DNA of 64,000 nt from Cryptomeria japonica (taxonomy: Eukaryota; Streptophyta; Pinopsida; Cupressales; Cupressaceae). The position numbers were made by a program, and so were the translations under genes. The notes below the pieces were generated by a model that saw nothing but the letters and a program-made list of their open reading frames with translations, searched no databases and was not told where the DNA came from. Shown piece by piece: positions 22,908 through 34,413 of this stretch (positions are counted from its first letter, which is position 1; each line of letters starts with the position of its first letter). The stretch covers positions 212,572,997-212,636,996 of the forward strand of contig NC_081406.1 of the NCBI RefSeq assembly GCF_030272615.1, read 5' to 3'.

Positions 22908-23578
22908 TACGTAGTCATGGTCTGAAGGGCCCTCAAAGAAAACAATCTAGATCATGTAGTAAGAGTAACACAATGGAAGCACAAACACAAAACATAGAAA
23001 ATGCAATCAACGACATCCGCAACATCATATATTCATCATAAGTCAACCAGAAACATCCAAAAATAAAAACATTCTTGCAGGACTAGTTACATCATACATT
23101 CTAGATTATAATCATCTGGGTCTCCAAATTACAGATCATGAAACTAAATTATCACATTTCTTCTTATCTACATCTATATATACTTCCCCTCCCCCCTAAA
23201 GATCAATTACATCAAATATATATCATCTGGAACACATCTGGGTCGGCCACAAAAGATCACATTCTCCAAAATAGGAAAATGAAATGTGTAGAATAGATCA
23301 GCCCCAAAAAAATGAGGATCTCCTCTGCCAAGATTGCAAATGAAGTGCAGACCACCAAGGAAGGTTGGTCAAGGTCCAAGGAGCATTGAAAATGGTACAA
23401 AATAGATATGTAAGCTAAGAAATCTCTCTACACGAGAAGAAACTTCCAGCTAGCCGTTAAGCTCAAAATTGCTTCAGGAACCAAGAAACCGACAATCCAA
23501 AACTAATAACCCGCCCAAAAAAATCCAAATGAACTAAAAATCTTGCACAAGGAAAAAAAACCAGTCTAGAAGTCAACA
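22908..23578 (-). repeat. 5' LTR of element G
   Basis: 671-bp direct repeat of 20071-20714. The outer end ...GTCAACA is followed by ATCTG, which does not match the bases left of the other LTR. Either the element is rearranged at its left side or the duplication has decayed. Confidence 0.8.
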
Positions 23579-25041
23579 ATCTGATTTTTAAAGACAACAC
23601 ACATAAGCACATTTAACATAATCTAGAATTTGGAAACAAAGAAAGAAGAATTGTAAATGGAAGGTGAAATACACACAATGCATTTAACATAAAAGATCAA
23701 GTAAAGTAGATAACTTTATTAGCATAAATGTAAGGAAAACATATAACTACAAAAGAGAATTTTTTAAGAGAAAAGGGAGAAAGACTCAAAAAATATGTTA
23801 CAAAATTGCCTTTATAGGTTACACATAACTATGATTTACATTGGGTTTAGAAACCCTAATTGACTAGGGTTAGGTTATAGAGGAAAGAAAACTAGATTAG
23901 ATCTAATTGTTGCATGTCTAAAAATCTCTTATAGAGATAGGGAGGAGCCCTAAGTTGTGACTAGACCTAAGAAAAAACAACAATCTCCTAAAAAAATCAG
24001 GGAACCCCTACATTTGGATGGCATTTTATGTCCTTTGTCAGACCAAAAATTCTTATGCATGCCATAAATGTGCATGGGAGACCTTGGAAAATGTTTGTAG
24101 AGGTTGGGAAGAGTAATGGCAATCATTCTACACTGACTAGAAGTGGTTGGAGTGCAATCTGATTAGATCTGGTGTATCAATTGGACATGCAAGTCAACAA
24201 CCACCATGACATCTCTTTGAATTCCAATGATCACTCCAAGTTTGAATCTAATTAGCTGCTAGATCTTCCCCCTTGTGTGTGGATGAATGGTTGAGATGCA
24301 CCTAGAAACCCCTAGAAAGACCCTCATTGATCAAACAAAACATAATTGTCGATCTTACCCTATGCCAAAATTGGATGGCCATCGCTTGCATGTGAAATTA
24401 TATTAGCCCCACCATTTGACTGAGCCTAAACATCATAGTATCGCAACCCAAAATAGTCCATGTCACTAACTATTGGAAACTTGTGATCAAGCATCTAGTG
24501 GCCACCACTAACCCCATTGCAACATTGCAACTCAGAATAGTCTTTGTTCTTAACCGAAGTGATGATACAACCTAGCATCCATGGTAACCCTTAGTAGTCC
24601 ATCACAATGACACAAGGCTAACTGATGGTTAACCCTAACCATTGTAAACTCACAATCAAGCATCTCTTGATAACTGCCAATAGTTCATCGCAACATCACA
24701 AGGTTAACCAATGATTAACCTTAACCATTGTGAACCCGTGATCCAACATCTTACCTAACCACCAATGGCCCACCACAGCATCTCAAGGTTAACCAATGGT
24801 TACCCTTGATGCTTATGAACCATGTGATTAATGTAACAATTAACTTTTAATTTTCCCACCTGTTGGTAGCCAGTAAAATGGGGCTTTGTCTATATTGAAT
24901 AAGGGACACTCCAACTAGTTGATTTAAGTGAAATGATCACCTATGTCAGTTAACAGAGGAAAAGAACAAGGCAAAAAAAAAAAGACTAAGGCAAGAAGCC
25001 TTAAGGTTTTAGGGTTTAAGCCATTGATGATCTCTCAGATA
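23579..25041. other. Gene-free stretch with a diverged tandem repeat
   Basis: No open frame above 60 codons and no transposon domain recognised. It is AT-rich, with 'AAACCCTAATTGACTAGGG' near 23854. The right half (24400-24830) holds an imperfect ~86-bp tandem repeat. Origin unknown. Confidence 0.6.
24440..24830. repeat. Diverged ~86-bp tandem repeat, about four units
   Basis: The units share 'AAGGTTAACCAATGRTTAACC', 'TAACCATTGTGAACC', 'GTGATCMAGCATCT' and 'CCAATGGCCCACC'-like blocks. The two clearest units are 24618-24703 and 24704-24788. Unit 1 is interrupted and unit 4 is partial. Confidence 0.65.
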
Positions 25042-25046
25042 GGTTG

Positions 25047-26119
25047 TGTTAGGTCTCAAGAAGGACAACTGAGAGGGGGGGGGGTGAATTAGTTGTGAAC
25101 TAGTTGTCAATAAATTGTAATCCGAATGCAAATTATTCCAACTTAAACTTAAGTGTCGGTAAAACAGATTAATAGTTATAGCAGTAGCGGTTTAACTTAA
25201 TGCATAAAATGGAAAGAGAACAACATCCACAACACATGACACAAAGATTTTGACGTGGAAACCTGGTAAGGGAAAAATCATAGTGGTAAACCTTACCCAC
25301 AATCAGATAATACCACTACAGAGAGTATGTATATAAAAATGGGGTCTGTACATGTAGAAAGGCCAACTGCCTAGAGCTCACTGCTCAATCACAAAATAGG
25401 AGTCACACTGACTACATAATTGGATGGTTAAATCTAATGATACTGTACTGCTCAAAATAGCATCTCCAATGTTGGATTCATTACTGGTTAAGCTCTAAAC
25501 ATGAGTGTCAAAACACCTTCATAACCTTCCTTAAATCTTCAAATAATGTCTGTGTGATTCACACAAGGATCTCCTTATTTTCTCTCTTCAATATTAGAAC
25601 ACACTCATACCATATCTCTATCCCAATCTTCAATAAGATCTTACAATCATTTATACAGAACCTAAGACCAAATGTATAGGTCGGCTCACTAAAGATATTA
25701 CAATTAGATCAATTAAAAATAAGTCTTGATGCAATACAACATGTCGGCTCAATACATTTACCACAATATCCAATCAATAAATAATCTCCATAACATGTCG
25801 TGTTGATCTGGAGTACCAATCCATAACCTAGACCTATCTGCCAATAAAGGCAAATCTGTCAACTCGATTAGACCAATAAGCAAAACACCAAATCCAAACA
25901 TCCAATCCATGTATTTGACATAACCATATGATCTCCAGATGATAACAAGCCATCATCACTGTCGTTGAACAATATAACCTGCTCATGAACACATACCGGT
26001 GATTGTGCATAAGCCACTAACCATACCGGTGAACATAATGTAAACCTCCAAGAAGATAAGTGTTGACATCAATGACAAAACCAATGCAACACATGACGAA
26101 TTCATCCATAATACCAACA
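25047..26119 (-). repeat. 3' LTR of element C
   Basis: 1073 bp. It carries the hairpin at 25065-25096 (ACAACTGA with TTAGTTGT around ten G). In sense it has a TATAAATG then GTAAGATC promoter-like pair near 25630-25655. Confidence 0.92.
25065..25096 (-). other. LTR-end hairpin with G-run loop (element C, left LTR)
   Basis: ACAACTGA (25065) and TTAGTTGT (25089) pair in 7 of 8 positions around a loop containing ten consecutive G. The right LTR copy (38464-38495) has ATAACTAA with TCAGTTGT and a GGGGAGGGGG loop. Confidence 0.65.
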
Positions 26120-26430
26120 ATATCCCCCTTTGGCATTGATGGCAACACTAGATGGAAAAACATCTAAGTGCCAAAAAGAGAATGCCAAACAATAGACCAA
26201 CAATCTCCCAAAGGTAGATCGATACAAAGTTGTGTAACAGAAACAAAAACAAAAACCAAAAATACATATATCCAAAAGAGTATATCTCTCCAAGTAGAAT
26301 GATCATCTCTCCCAAATACAAATTTTTTTCATAGATATCTCTCTCCTTTGACATCAAATGCCAAAGCAATTAAGAAACAAAACATAACATTCTACCAAAT
26401 ACTCCCCCTGACAAGTAGCTCTCCTTCATC
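26120..26430 (-). other. Polypurine tract cluster of element C
   Basis: Sense purine tracts lie opposite CCCCCTTTGG (26124), CTCCCAAAGG (26205), CTCTCC tracts (26285, 26306, 26340) and ACTCCCCCTG (26401). The first adjoins the LTR. This arrangement parallels B2 and F. Confidence 0.7.
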
Positions 26431-26489
26431 AAAGCTGGAAAAAGATTTTTTTGTTAGTTCCTTGCCGGTTTGATGCCAATCTTCAACAT

Positions 26490-28450
26490 CTAAGTCTCTG
26501 ATGGTGGGGAAATTACTCCAAGCTTCTCTCTGAGATATTCAAAAGTTTCCTTAGGCAAAGGCTTTGTAAAGATATCTACAATTTTCTCTTTAGCATTCAC
26601 ATAAACCAATTTCACTTTATTTGCTTCAACATTCTCTTTTAGAAAATTGTACTTAATAGAAACATGCTTTGTCTTAGAGTGAAATACCAGATTCTTTGAT
26701 ATATCAATTGCTGCTAAATTATCACAATAAATGATTATTGGTTCTTTGCATTTTACCTTTATATCCTTCAACATTTGTTTGATCCATAATACCTGAGTAC
26801 AATTAGTTATTGCTACAACATATTCTAATTTTGCTGTTGATAATGATGTACAAGTCTGATTCTTGTTGATCCATGAAATCAATCTTCTACCAAGAAAAAA
26901 TGCACCACCAGTGGTACTCTTTATGTCATCTACATCTCCTGCCCAATTTGCATCAGTGTATGCACATAAATCAAGATTTTCATCTTTAGGATACCATAAA
27001 CCAAGATTTGTTGTGTCTTGTAGGTACCGAAAAATCCTTTTAACTGTTGATTCATGATTTTCTTTAGGATTGCTTTGAAATCTTGAAACAATACATACTG
27101 CAATCATTATATCAGGTCTTGTTTGTGTCAAATACAGTAAACCTCCAATCATAGATTTCTATCTTGCTGGATTGATAGGAGCTGAATCATCCTTCAATGT
27201 CAATTTATTAGTTGTAGTCATAGGAGTACTTACCGGTTGGAATTTTCCATACCAAATTTCTTCAAAAGTTCCTTCAAGTACTTTGTTTGACATATGAATA
27301 TACCCTTATCTATTTGTGAAATCTACAAACCAAGAAAATTTTTTATCTCTCCAATCATAGACATTTCAAATTCTTTTTGTATCTGATTAGCAAAGTCTTT
27401 ACATAATCCATCTTCACCTCCAAATATGATATCATCCACAAATACTTTAATAACCAAAATATCATCATTGGTAACTTTGTAATACAAATTGTTGTCAGCA
27501 TTACCTTTTGTGTAACCAAGCTTCAAAATATATTTATCCAATCTAGCATACCAAGCTCTGGGAGCTTGCTTCAATCCATATGAAGCTTTCCTTAACCTAC
27601 AAACCATATCCTTATTATCTGTCAAAGAAAATCGATCAGGTTGTTCAATGTAAAATTCCTCCTCAAGATCTCCATTCAAAAATGCACATTTTACATCCAT
27701 CTAATAAAATTTATAGTTCTTATGAGCTGCAAATGCAAGAAATAGTCTAACTGCCTCAATTCTAGCTACCACTACAAAGGTTTCATTATAATCAATTCCT
27801 TCTTTCTATGAATAACCTTTACAAACTAATCTTGCTTTGTTCCTAATTACTTCTCCATCTTCATTAAGTTTATTCCTAAATACCCATTTAATTCCAATTA
27901 CATTTTTGTCTTTAGGTCGAGGAACTAATGTCCAAGTGTTGTTCTTTTCAATTTGTTCTAATTCATATTCCATTGCTTTTATCCAATATTCATCCTGACA
28001 TGCTTCAATGATAGATGCTGGTTCAACTTGAGAAATTAAGCATACCTCTTCGTGTGCCAGTCTTCCTCTAGTCATAACACCTTGATTCTTGTTTCCAATT
28101 ATCTGACTCTAAAAGATTCAATCTTACATACCTGGGTTTGTTCTGATTTACATTCACATGTTGTTCTTTAGTCATAGTTGAGTTTTTTGATGATGCTGGT
28201 GTGAATGGGTCTTCATTCTGTACTAGTGCAATCTGCGTCAGTTCATTTATAATCATTTCAACTATCGGTTCTACATATCTTGAATCTCCTCTAAAGTGTT
28301 CATCTATCTTCACATTAGTACTCTCAATGATTTTTTGTAACCTTTTATTGTAACATCTATATGCCTTGCTTTTAGATGAATAACCAAGAAATATTCCTTC
28401 ATCACTTCTAGGATCAAACTTGCCAATATACTCATCTCTTCTAATATAAC
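26490..28450 (-). pseudogene. Element C pol, segment 2: integrase tail, RT, RNase H
   Basis: From right to left there is the integrase C-terminal end (28310-28450, 'GYSSKSKAYRCYNKRLQKI'), then RT (27323-28075) with 'DQ/EQIEKNNTWTLVPRP', 'MDVKCAFLNGDLEEE', 'GLKQAPRAWYARLDKY' and the FVDDIIFGG active site near 27415-27440. RNase H follows (26490-27152) with 'YTDANWAGDVDDIKSTTGG' and 'YCDNLAAIDISKN'. RNase H is one long open frame, while RT is broken by stops. It continues at 36209 beyond the LINE. Confidence 0.9.
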
Positions 28451-28493
28451 ATTTGCTTCCAAAAAGATAACATAATTGAAAATAGGAGGAAAC

Positions 28494-30086
28494 ATGGGTG
28501 GAGAGGAGCGGCAAGTGGAGCGGCGAGTGGGAAATTCAAATTTCAAACATGGGGATGGTGGTCTTTCTGTAGGTGGACCTAGTAATCATGCAGGTCCCCA
28601 GGCTTCTCAGGGTACTAAGGGGGACAAGGTGATAGTCAAATCGGTGGAAGATAAAGATTCCAAAAATGGGGACCCACATGATAGAGGTAAAGAAAAGAAA
28701 TGGTCGGCTCTTTTCGGAGTTAGGCCTTTGGTGCAATCTAGTTTTCCGGAAGTTAAAAATCTTTCTGATCTGGTGACAAGGGTTTTTTCTATATTTGTTC
28801 TAGATAAGCTGGTTGATTTCACTATGTTTGGCTTAGCTATGACCTTGGTTGGATGGTTTGTTGGGTTTAGACCTAACATCGATGTTGTAAGGAACTTTAT
28901 AAGGAGAAATGGGTTCTCAAAGGTCAAGTGGATGTGGTGGCTTTGCCTAGGGGTTTTTTTCCTTTGCTTTTAACAATAAAGAAGATATGAATAAAGCGCT
29001 CTATGAGGGGCCATGAATGTTTGGCAAGTCAACCTTGGCTTTACAGAAATGGGCTCCTAACCTCCCTTTGGATGATTCCTTTTTTGTGTCGAAGCCTATG
29101 TGGATTCGTCTTCCTGGCCTTCCATTGGAGTTCTGGAATGAGGAGGTCTTTAAAGGGATTGCAGGATCATTTGGTGAACTTCTATCGATTGACCCGATGA
29201 CTGCAACTAAATCTAGGTTGGTTTTTGCTCGTATTTATGTTAATGTTAATCAAATGATGGATATGCCTCAAACTATTGAGATTTTGTCCAAATTGGGGAA
29301 ATGGACCCAAGTGATTGAATATGAATCTCTCCTGTTTGTTAGTTGGGTCATTGGGCGAAATCTTGTTCGCTCAAGAAGGGTAAGAATGGTAAAAATGATA
29401 GCAACTTGAAACAAAAATGGAAAACAAAAGGGAAGAATGATGATCCACCCTTAGAGGTTGTCCCTGAGAAGGAAGTGACCGAGATGGAAAAAGAGGAAAA
29501 GAAGGGTGTGAATAATAACAATGATTAATCAGTTTGTGCCTGTTCTAACAATAAAAAAGAAAGTAACAAGGAGGAAGAGTATGGGAATGAAGAAAAGGTT
29601 CAAAAATCTGAATCAGAGGATTTGAAGGTAGGTCCTATCATCTAGGGTAAAGTTGATGAGTTTTCCTATGATGATGCTTCAACTTCATCTAATAATAAGG
29701 AAAATGAGGAATAATTTAATGAAGTGGATGACTGTAATATTTCAGATATTGTGCCTTTGTTGTTACTAACCAATGGAAGTCCTAAGTAGACTGGAAATAT
29801 TATCCTGAACTCCCAATGCAAAACTCTTTCTAAAATTTTGGAAACAGTGGCTCTTGAGGGAAATATTAAGACTTTTGGTATTAAAGAAGGCAACTCAAAT
29901 AATGGAGGACCCAACGAAGGTATTTCAACCAGCAGTAAGAATAAGAAGGTGGCAAATGTTGGAAGTCGTAGCAAAAAGAAGGGGAGACCCTCTCTAAAGA
30001 ATCAGAGTGAACAAGAAAGTTGGAAAAACCGAGCTGATGGAACACGGAGCTCCATTGAGTCAGCCTCATCCTTGGTTAAAGTATGA
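28494..30086 (+). pseudogene. LINE ORF1 (DUF4283-like RNA-binding protein), degraded
   Basis: Starts at ATG 28494 ('MGGEERQVERRVG'). A polar N-terminal region leads to a DUF4283-like domain spread over a frameshift near 28975-29015. The second half is 29017-29330 ('PMWIRLPGLPLEFWNEEVFKGIAGSFGELLSID', split here as motif evidence only). A partial zinc knuckle 'LGHWAKSCS' follows at 29340-29370 in the other frame, then a lysine/glutamate-rich tail to 30086. Such proteins coat LINE RNA. Two frameshifts and several stops. Its stop overlaps the ORF2 start (ATGA, 30083-30086). Confidence 0.85.
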
Positions 30087-33000
30087 AGATACTTTCTTGG
30101 AATATTAGAGGGTTGAATGCCCCCCATAAGCAGGATGTGTTGCATAATATTGTAAGCGATCATAAACTGGATGTAATCCTTATTCAAGAAACTAAGATGT
30201 GTAAGGGTAAAGTGGAAAGGATTATAATTTTTAAAAGTAATGGGGTAATTGGAACAAGTTCAGAGGGTGCCTCTGGAGGTATAGCTATCTTTTGGAATTA
30301 AAATACTATTAAAGGTAAGGAAATTGCTCCAGGGGTTAATAGGACCTCTTTTTTGCTTGACCATATTAAGGATAACTTTGTATGGGTTATCACTAATATC
30401 TGTGTGCCTAATTCTAAAGTTGGAAGAACTAAATTTTGGAGGAGCTTGGCTGCAGATAGACTAAGTTTTGCTGATAAAAGCTAGATGATTATGGGAGATT
30501 TCAATACCCCTTTAAAAGAGGATGAAAAGATGGGAGGCCTTCCTTTGCAGTTGGAGGGAAGACAAGACCTAATGGATTTAACTAATGATCAAGCTTTGAT
30601 GGATGTGGATCTCCAAGGGATTAATTACACTTGGACCAATGAAGAACTGGTTCTGATCTTATTCAAGTCAGGTTGGATAGATCCCTAATTTCTCCCAATT
30701 GGCTTTCTAAGTATAATTGTTCTTTGGCATCTATCATTAAGATTGGTTCTGATCATTACCCCATTTCTTTCACTGCCAATTCAACTTCTGCAAAGCGAAA
30801 TTTTCCTTTTAGATTTGAAAAAGCTTGGTTGTCCCACCCATCTTTGGAATTCTATGTTTCTGAATGGTGGAATTTGGAGGTTGAGGGAACTGGCTTATTC
30901 AGAGTGGCCAAAAAGTTTAATATCATCAAAGCCAAAATTAAAATCTGGAACAAAGAGATTTTTGGAGATATCTTTAAAATTAAAGCTCATATTAAGACAA
31001 ATATTAAAGAAGCTCAAGATAAAATTCAAGAGGAAGGGTTTTTTGAGGATTTGAGGAATGTTGAAAATGGGTTGCTGTCCAAATACCATGAAATTATCTC
31101 TAATGAAGAAACTTTTTGGAGACAAAGATCAAGAGCGTTGCATTTGAAGGAAGGTGATAAAAACACCCAGTTTTTTCACATGACTGCTCTGAAGCATATG
31201 GTGACCAACGGGATTTCCAGTTTATCCCGCAATAGGGGGATATTGTCGGATGAAAATGAAATAAGAAAGGAAGCTAAGGATTTCTTTAGTAATATTTTGG
31301 GAGGTGAGGACGTTCTAGATATTAGAAATCAAGACCTTCTAGCTCAAGCTATCCCTCCCATTTTAAATGAGGATGACAACAAAAATCTTTCTCGGATCCC
31401 TTCGAATCAGGAAATCAAAAAGGCTATGTTTTCCTTTCTTGGAGACAAGTCTCCTAGTCTGGATGGATTCCCTATGTTCTTCTTCCAAAATTTTTGGCAT
31501 ATTGTGGAGATTGATATTTGTAATGGAGTTAAAGAATTCTTTGGTTCAAGGCGACTTCTAAAAGAGCTCAATGTTACCTTTATCGTTCTTATTCCTAAGA
31601 TCTCTGGAGCTAACTCTCTCAATAAGTTCAGACCTATCAATCTTTGTAATTCTATTTACAAGATTATATCTAAGGTTCTTACTTCTAGAATGTTGGATAT
31701 TCTCCCTTGCATTATTTCGGCTTAGCAGATGGTTTTGTCCCTGGCAGACAGATTCTAGATTCTATCATTTTTGTTCATGAGAATATTCATTCTTTAACGA
31801 CTACTAAAAAATAGGGCTTTTTTCTTAAGTTGGACATGTCCAAGGCCTATGACAGAGTGAATTGGCAATTCCTTTCAGAATTATGAAAGCTTTTGGGTTT
31901 GGGGAAAAGGTGATTTAGCTTTGTTCTCAGTTGACTGACACTTCAACCTTTGTTGTTATTATTAATGGATCCCCTTCTAGTTTCTTCAAAAGTTCTAGAG
32001 GCCCAAGATAGGGGGATCCCATCTCTCCTATCTTGTTTGCTATTCTAGCTGAAAGTTTGGGTAGATTTATTATGAGAAGTGTGGAAGAAGGGAAACTCAA
32101 AGGCCTTAAACCTTCTTCGTCCAACTTTACCTGTACTCATGAATAGTTTGTTGATGATTCTATCACTATGGGAGAAGCTACCATAAGGGAAGCGAGAAAC
32201 ATGAAGAGTGTTATGTATTCCTATGAAGCTGCTTCTAGTCAAAAAATGAATTGGGATAAGAGTTCTTTGTTCTTCATTAATACCCATGTGGATAGACAAA
32301 GAAGGATCAAAAGAATCCTTGGATGTAAAATTGTTGAGTTCCCATCTACTTATTTGGGTCTCCCTCTATGCTTAAAGCCTTCGGAGGATTTCTGGATGAA
32401 GCTAGTTGATAGATTTAATTCCAAACTGGTTGGATGGAAAGGAGCCCTCCTTAGCCAAGTAGGTAAGGTGACGTTGCTTAAAGCTACCCTTCAAAATTTG
32501 CCTATCTATGCCCTTAGTTTGTTCAAAATCCCCAGGAAGTTTGCTGAGGCCATTGAAAGAATTCAAAAAAGTTCTTATGGTTGGGAGTGGAAGATAAAAA
32601 TAGAATCCTCCTTATTGCATGGAATAATATTTGTATTCCTAAGGCTTTTGGGGGTTTGGGATTAAGGAACATTATAACTATGAATAATGCCTTGTTAGCT
32701 AAACAAATTTGGAGAATGAAAGGGGAGGAAAGGGAATGGAATTCAATTTGGAAAAATAAATACCTTTACATGCAACCATCTGAGGAACAATTTATGGAAA
32801 AAAAAAAAAATTGTGGAAGGCTCTACAATTTGGAATGCAGTTCAAATGGCTAAAGCTTGGGTTGCAACTGGTAGAAAGTGGAAATTGGGGAATGGGAGAA
32901 TTATTAGATTCTGGGAGGACAGATGGCTAACGGATAAACCATTGGAGGAAATCCCCATTCTTAAGGAATGGAAAGACTAGTTCAAAAGTAGGTATGGAGT

Positions 33001-34244
33001 CTTTGTTAGAGACTACTGGAGAAATGGTAAGTGGATTAAGTTCAGCTAGCTTTTTCCGGGATTAAATTTTTTAGAGATTTTGCTTTCTTCCAAAATCTTT
33101 ATGGACAATTCTGAGGATTGTTTGATTTGGAGGGAAACTTCTGATGGGAAATATTTTGTGACTTTAGTGGTGTCTATCCATAACAAAGTTCCAAAAGAGA
33201 TCCCTTTGTGGGCTAAAGTGTGGATAAAGAAGTTGACACCCAAAATGAATATTTTCTTTTGGATTTTTATCCAAAATAAGGTGCTAACTCTTGATAATCT
33301 CCATAAGCATGGATTTGTTTTTCCTAATTGGTGTTCTCTTTGCCGCAAGGAGGAGGCGTCTGCTTGTCATATCCTCTACCAGTGCAATTTCAGTTAGGAA
33401 ATTTGGAATATTATTTTTAGTAGGTGGAAGTTGAGTTGGGTTTTCCCGAACTCTCTGGAAGAGTTTTGGCAGTAATGGTATTGCCCTAGTTCCAATTCTA
33501 AGAATGTTGAGCTATGGAAACTAACTCTCCCTATTGTCATATGGAACATCTGGAAGGAGCGCAACAACAAGATTTTTAGGGATAAAAGTGCGAACCCTAA
33601 AGTGGTGGTGGATAAAATCTATAAAGGGATCTTTGAATGTTTATATGGAATTGATAATGGTTTAGCTGCTAAAGAAGACTTTAATGAAAGTTGGAACCTC
33701 TCCAATAACAAAAATAGTAAGGATAAGGGTAGGGATGGTCTTTTCTGGTGCTTTCCTTCATAGGGATGGATTAAGGCCAACTTTGAAAGCTAGTTATGGG
33801 GGCATTGTCAGGAATTTTGTTGGAAGTTGCCTGGTGGCTATTGCTGGGGGTAACCAAACTAGCCATTATGTTGAAGCCTTGACGACTCTGAATAGTTTGA
33901 TTATAGCAAAAAATATCAATCATGATAATCTATGGTTGGAGGGAGACTCACTTAACATTATTAAATTCCTTAAGGGAGAAATTGAGCTTTCGTGGACTAT
34001 AGAAAATATTATTTTAAAAGCTAGAGAAATTATTTCAAGCTTTAAATCAATTATTATTGAACATGCTTTCAGGGAAAAAAATGTCGTAGCGGACGACATT
34101 GCAAACCTTGGCGTAATTTCCGAAGCTCAAAGTATATGGAATGGGGAAATTAATATTGGTTTTAATATTAAAGAAGTCATTAGAAAGGACATATTTATGA
34201 GGAAAGAAGGATTGCACATCAATCATGGAAGTATTAATGATTAA
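30083..34244 (+). pseudogene. LINE ORF2: endonuclease, reverse transcriptase, RNase H, degraded
   Basis: An APE-type endonuclease starts at ATG 30083 ('MKILSWNIRGLN', 'IQETK') with 'GDFN' near 30494. A long open stretch at 30673-31725 covers the endonuclease end and RT fingers ('FWRQRSRALHLKEGDKNTQFFH'). RT motifs: 'KLDMSKAYDRVNW' near 31827, 'GDPISPILFAI' near 32012 and active site FVDD near 32145. zf-RVT lies at 33080-33397 ('PKMNIFFWIF', 'CSLCRKEEASACHILYQC'). RNase H is at 33690-34240 ('YGGIVRNFVG', 'EGDSLNIIKFL'). At least five stops and several frameshifts. It would nick DNA and copy LINE RNA when intact. Confidence 0.9.
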
Positions 34245-34413
34245 TCTTCAAATTTTTAGAAAGGTGATGATGGCACGTGAGAAGGGCAAAGTCCTAAATA
34301 AGAATATTAATTTTCCGCATGCTTTGTGAATGTGCATTTTCAAAGAGCCGAGTGTCATTTGGAAGAAAGCTTTGAAGTTGTAGAAGCAGAGAAATTGTAA
34401 AACAAAATTTAAA
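34245..34413 (+). other. Spacer between LINE RNase H and third ORF
   Basis: 169 bp without an open frame, ending in a run of eight G directly after the ATG-proximal AAAATG (34411-34416). No promoter or splice site can be argued. Confidence 0.5.

Larger units (their letters stand above)
20071..23578 (-). mobile_element. Non-autonomous Ty3-type element G (gag-protease only)
   Basis: Two direct repeats of ~650 bp (20071-20714, 22908-23578) flank a 2.2-kb interior coding antisense for gag, zinc knuckle and protease, with no RT, RNase H or integrase. A PBS-like TGGTATTAGATC lies next to the right LTR. A purine-rich stretch (sense strand, opposite 20715-20740) lies next to the left LTR. No target duplication is clear, and the LTR edges are accurate to a few bases only. 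The layout resembles gag-only terminal-repeat elements (TR-GAG type) of plants. Confidence 0.8.

Noticed and set aside
23854..23872. AAACCCTAA-type sequences as interstitial telomere repeats
   Set aside because: Only a single AAACCCTAA-like unit; no tandem array.
24440..24830. Possible CRISPR-like array
   Set aside because: The units are adjacent imperfect tandem copies without unique spacers, in a plant nuclear context.
28464..28493. LINE called 5'-truncated because of its 30-base 5' UTR
   Set aside because: A target duplication starts right before it and ORF1 begins with a normal ATG and full N-terminus, so it is close to or fully full-length.
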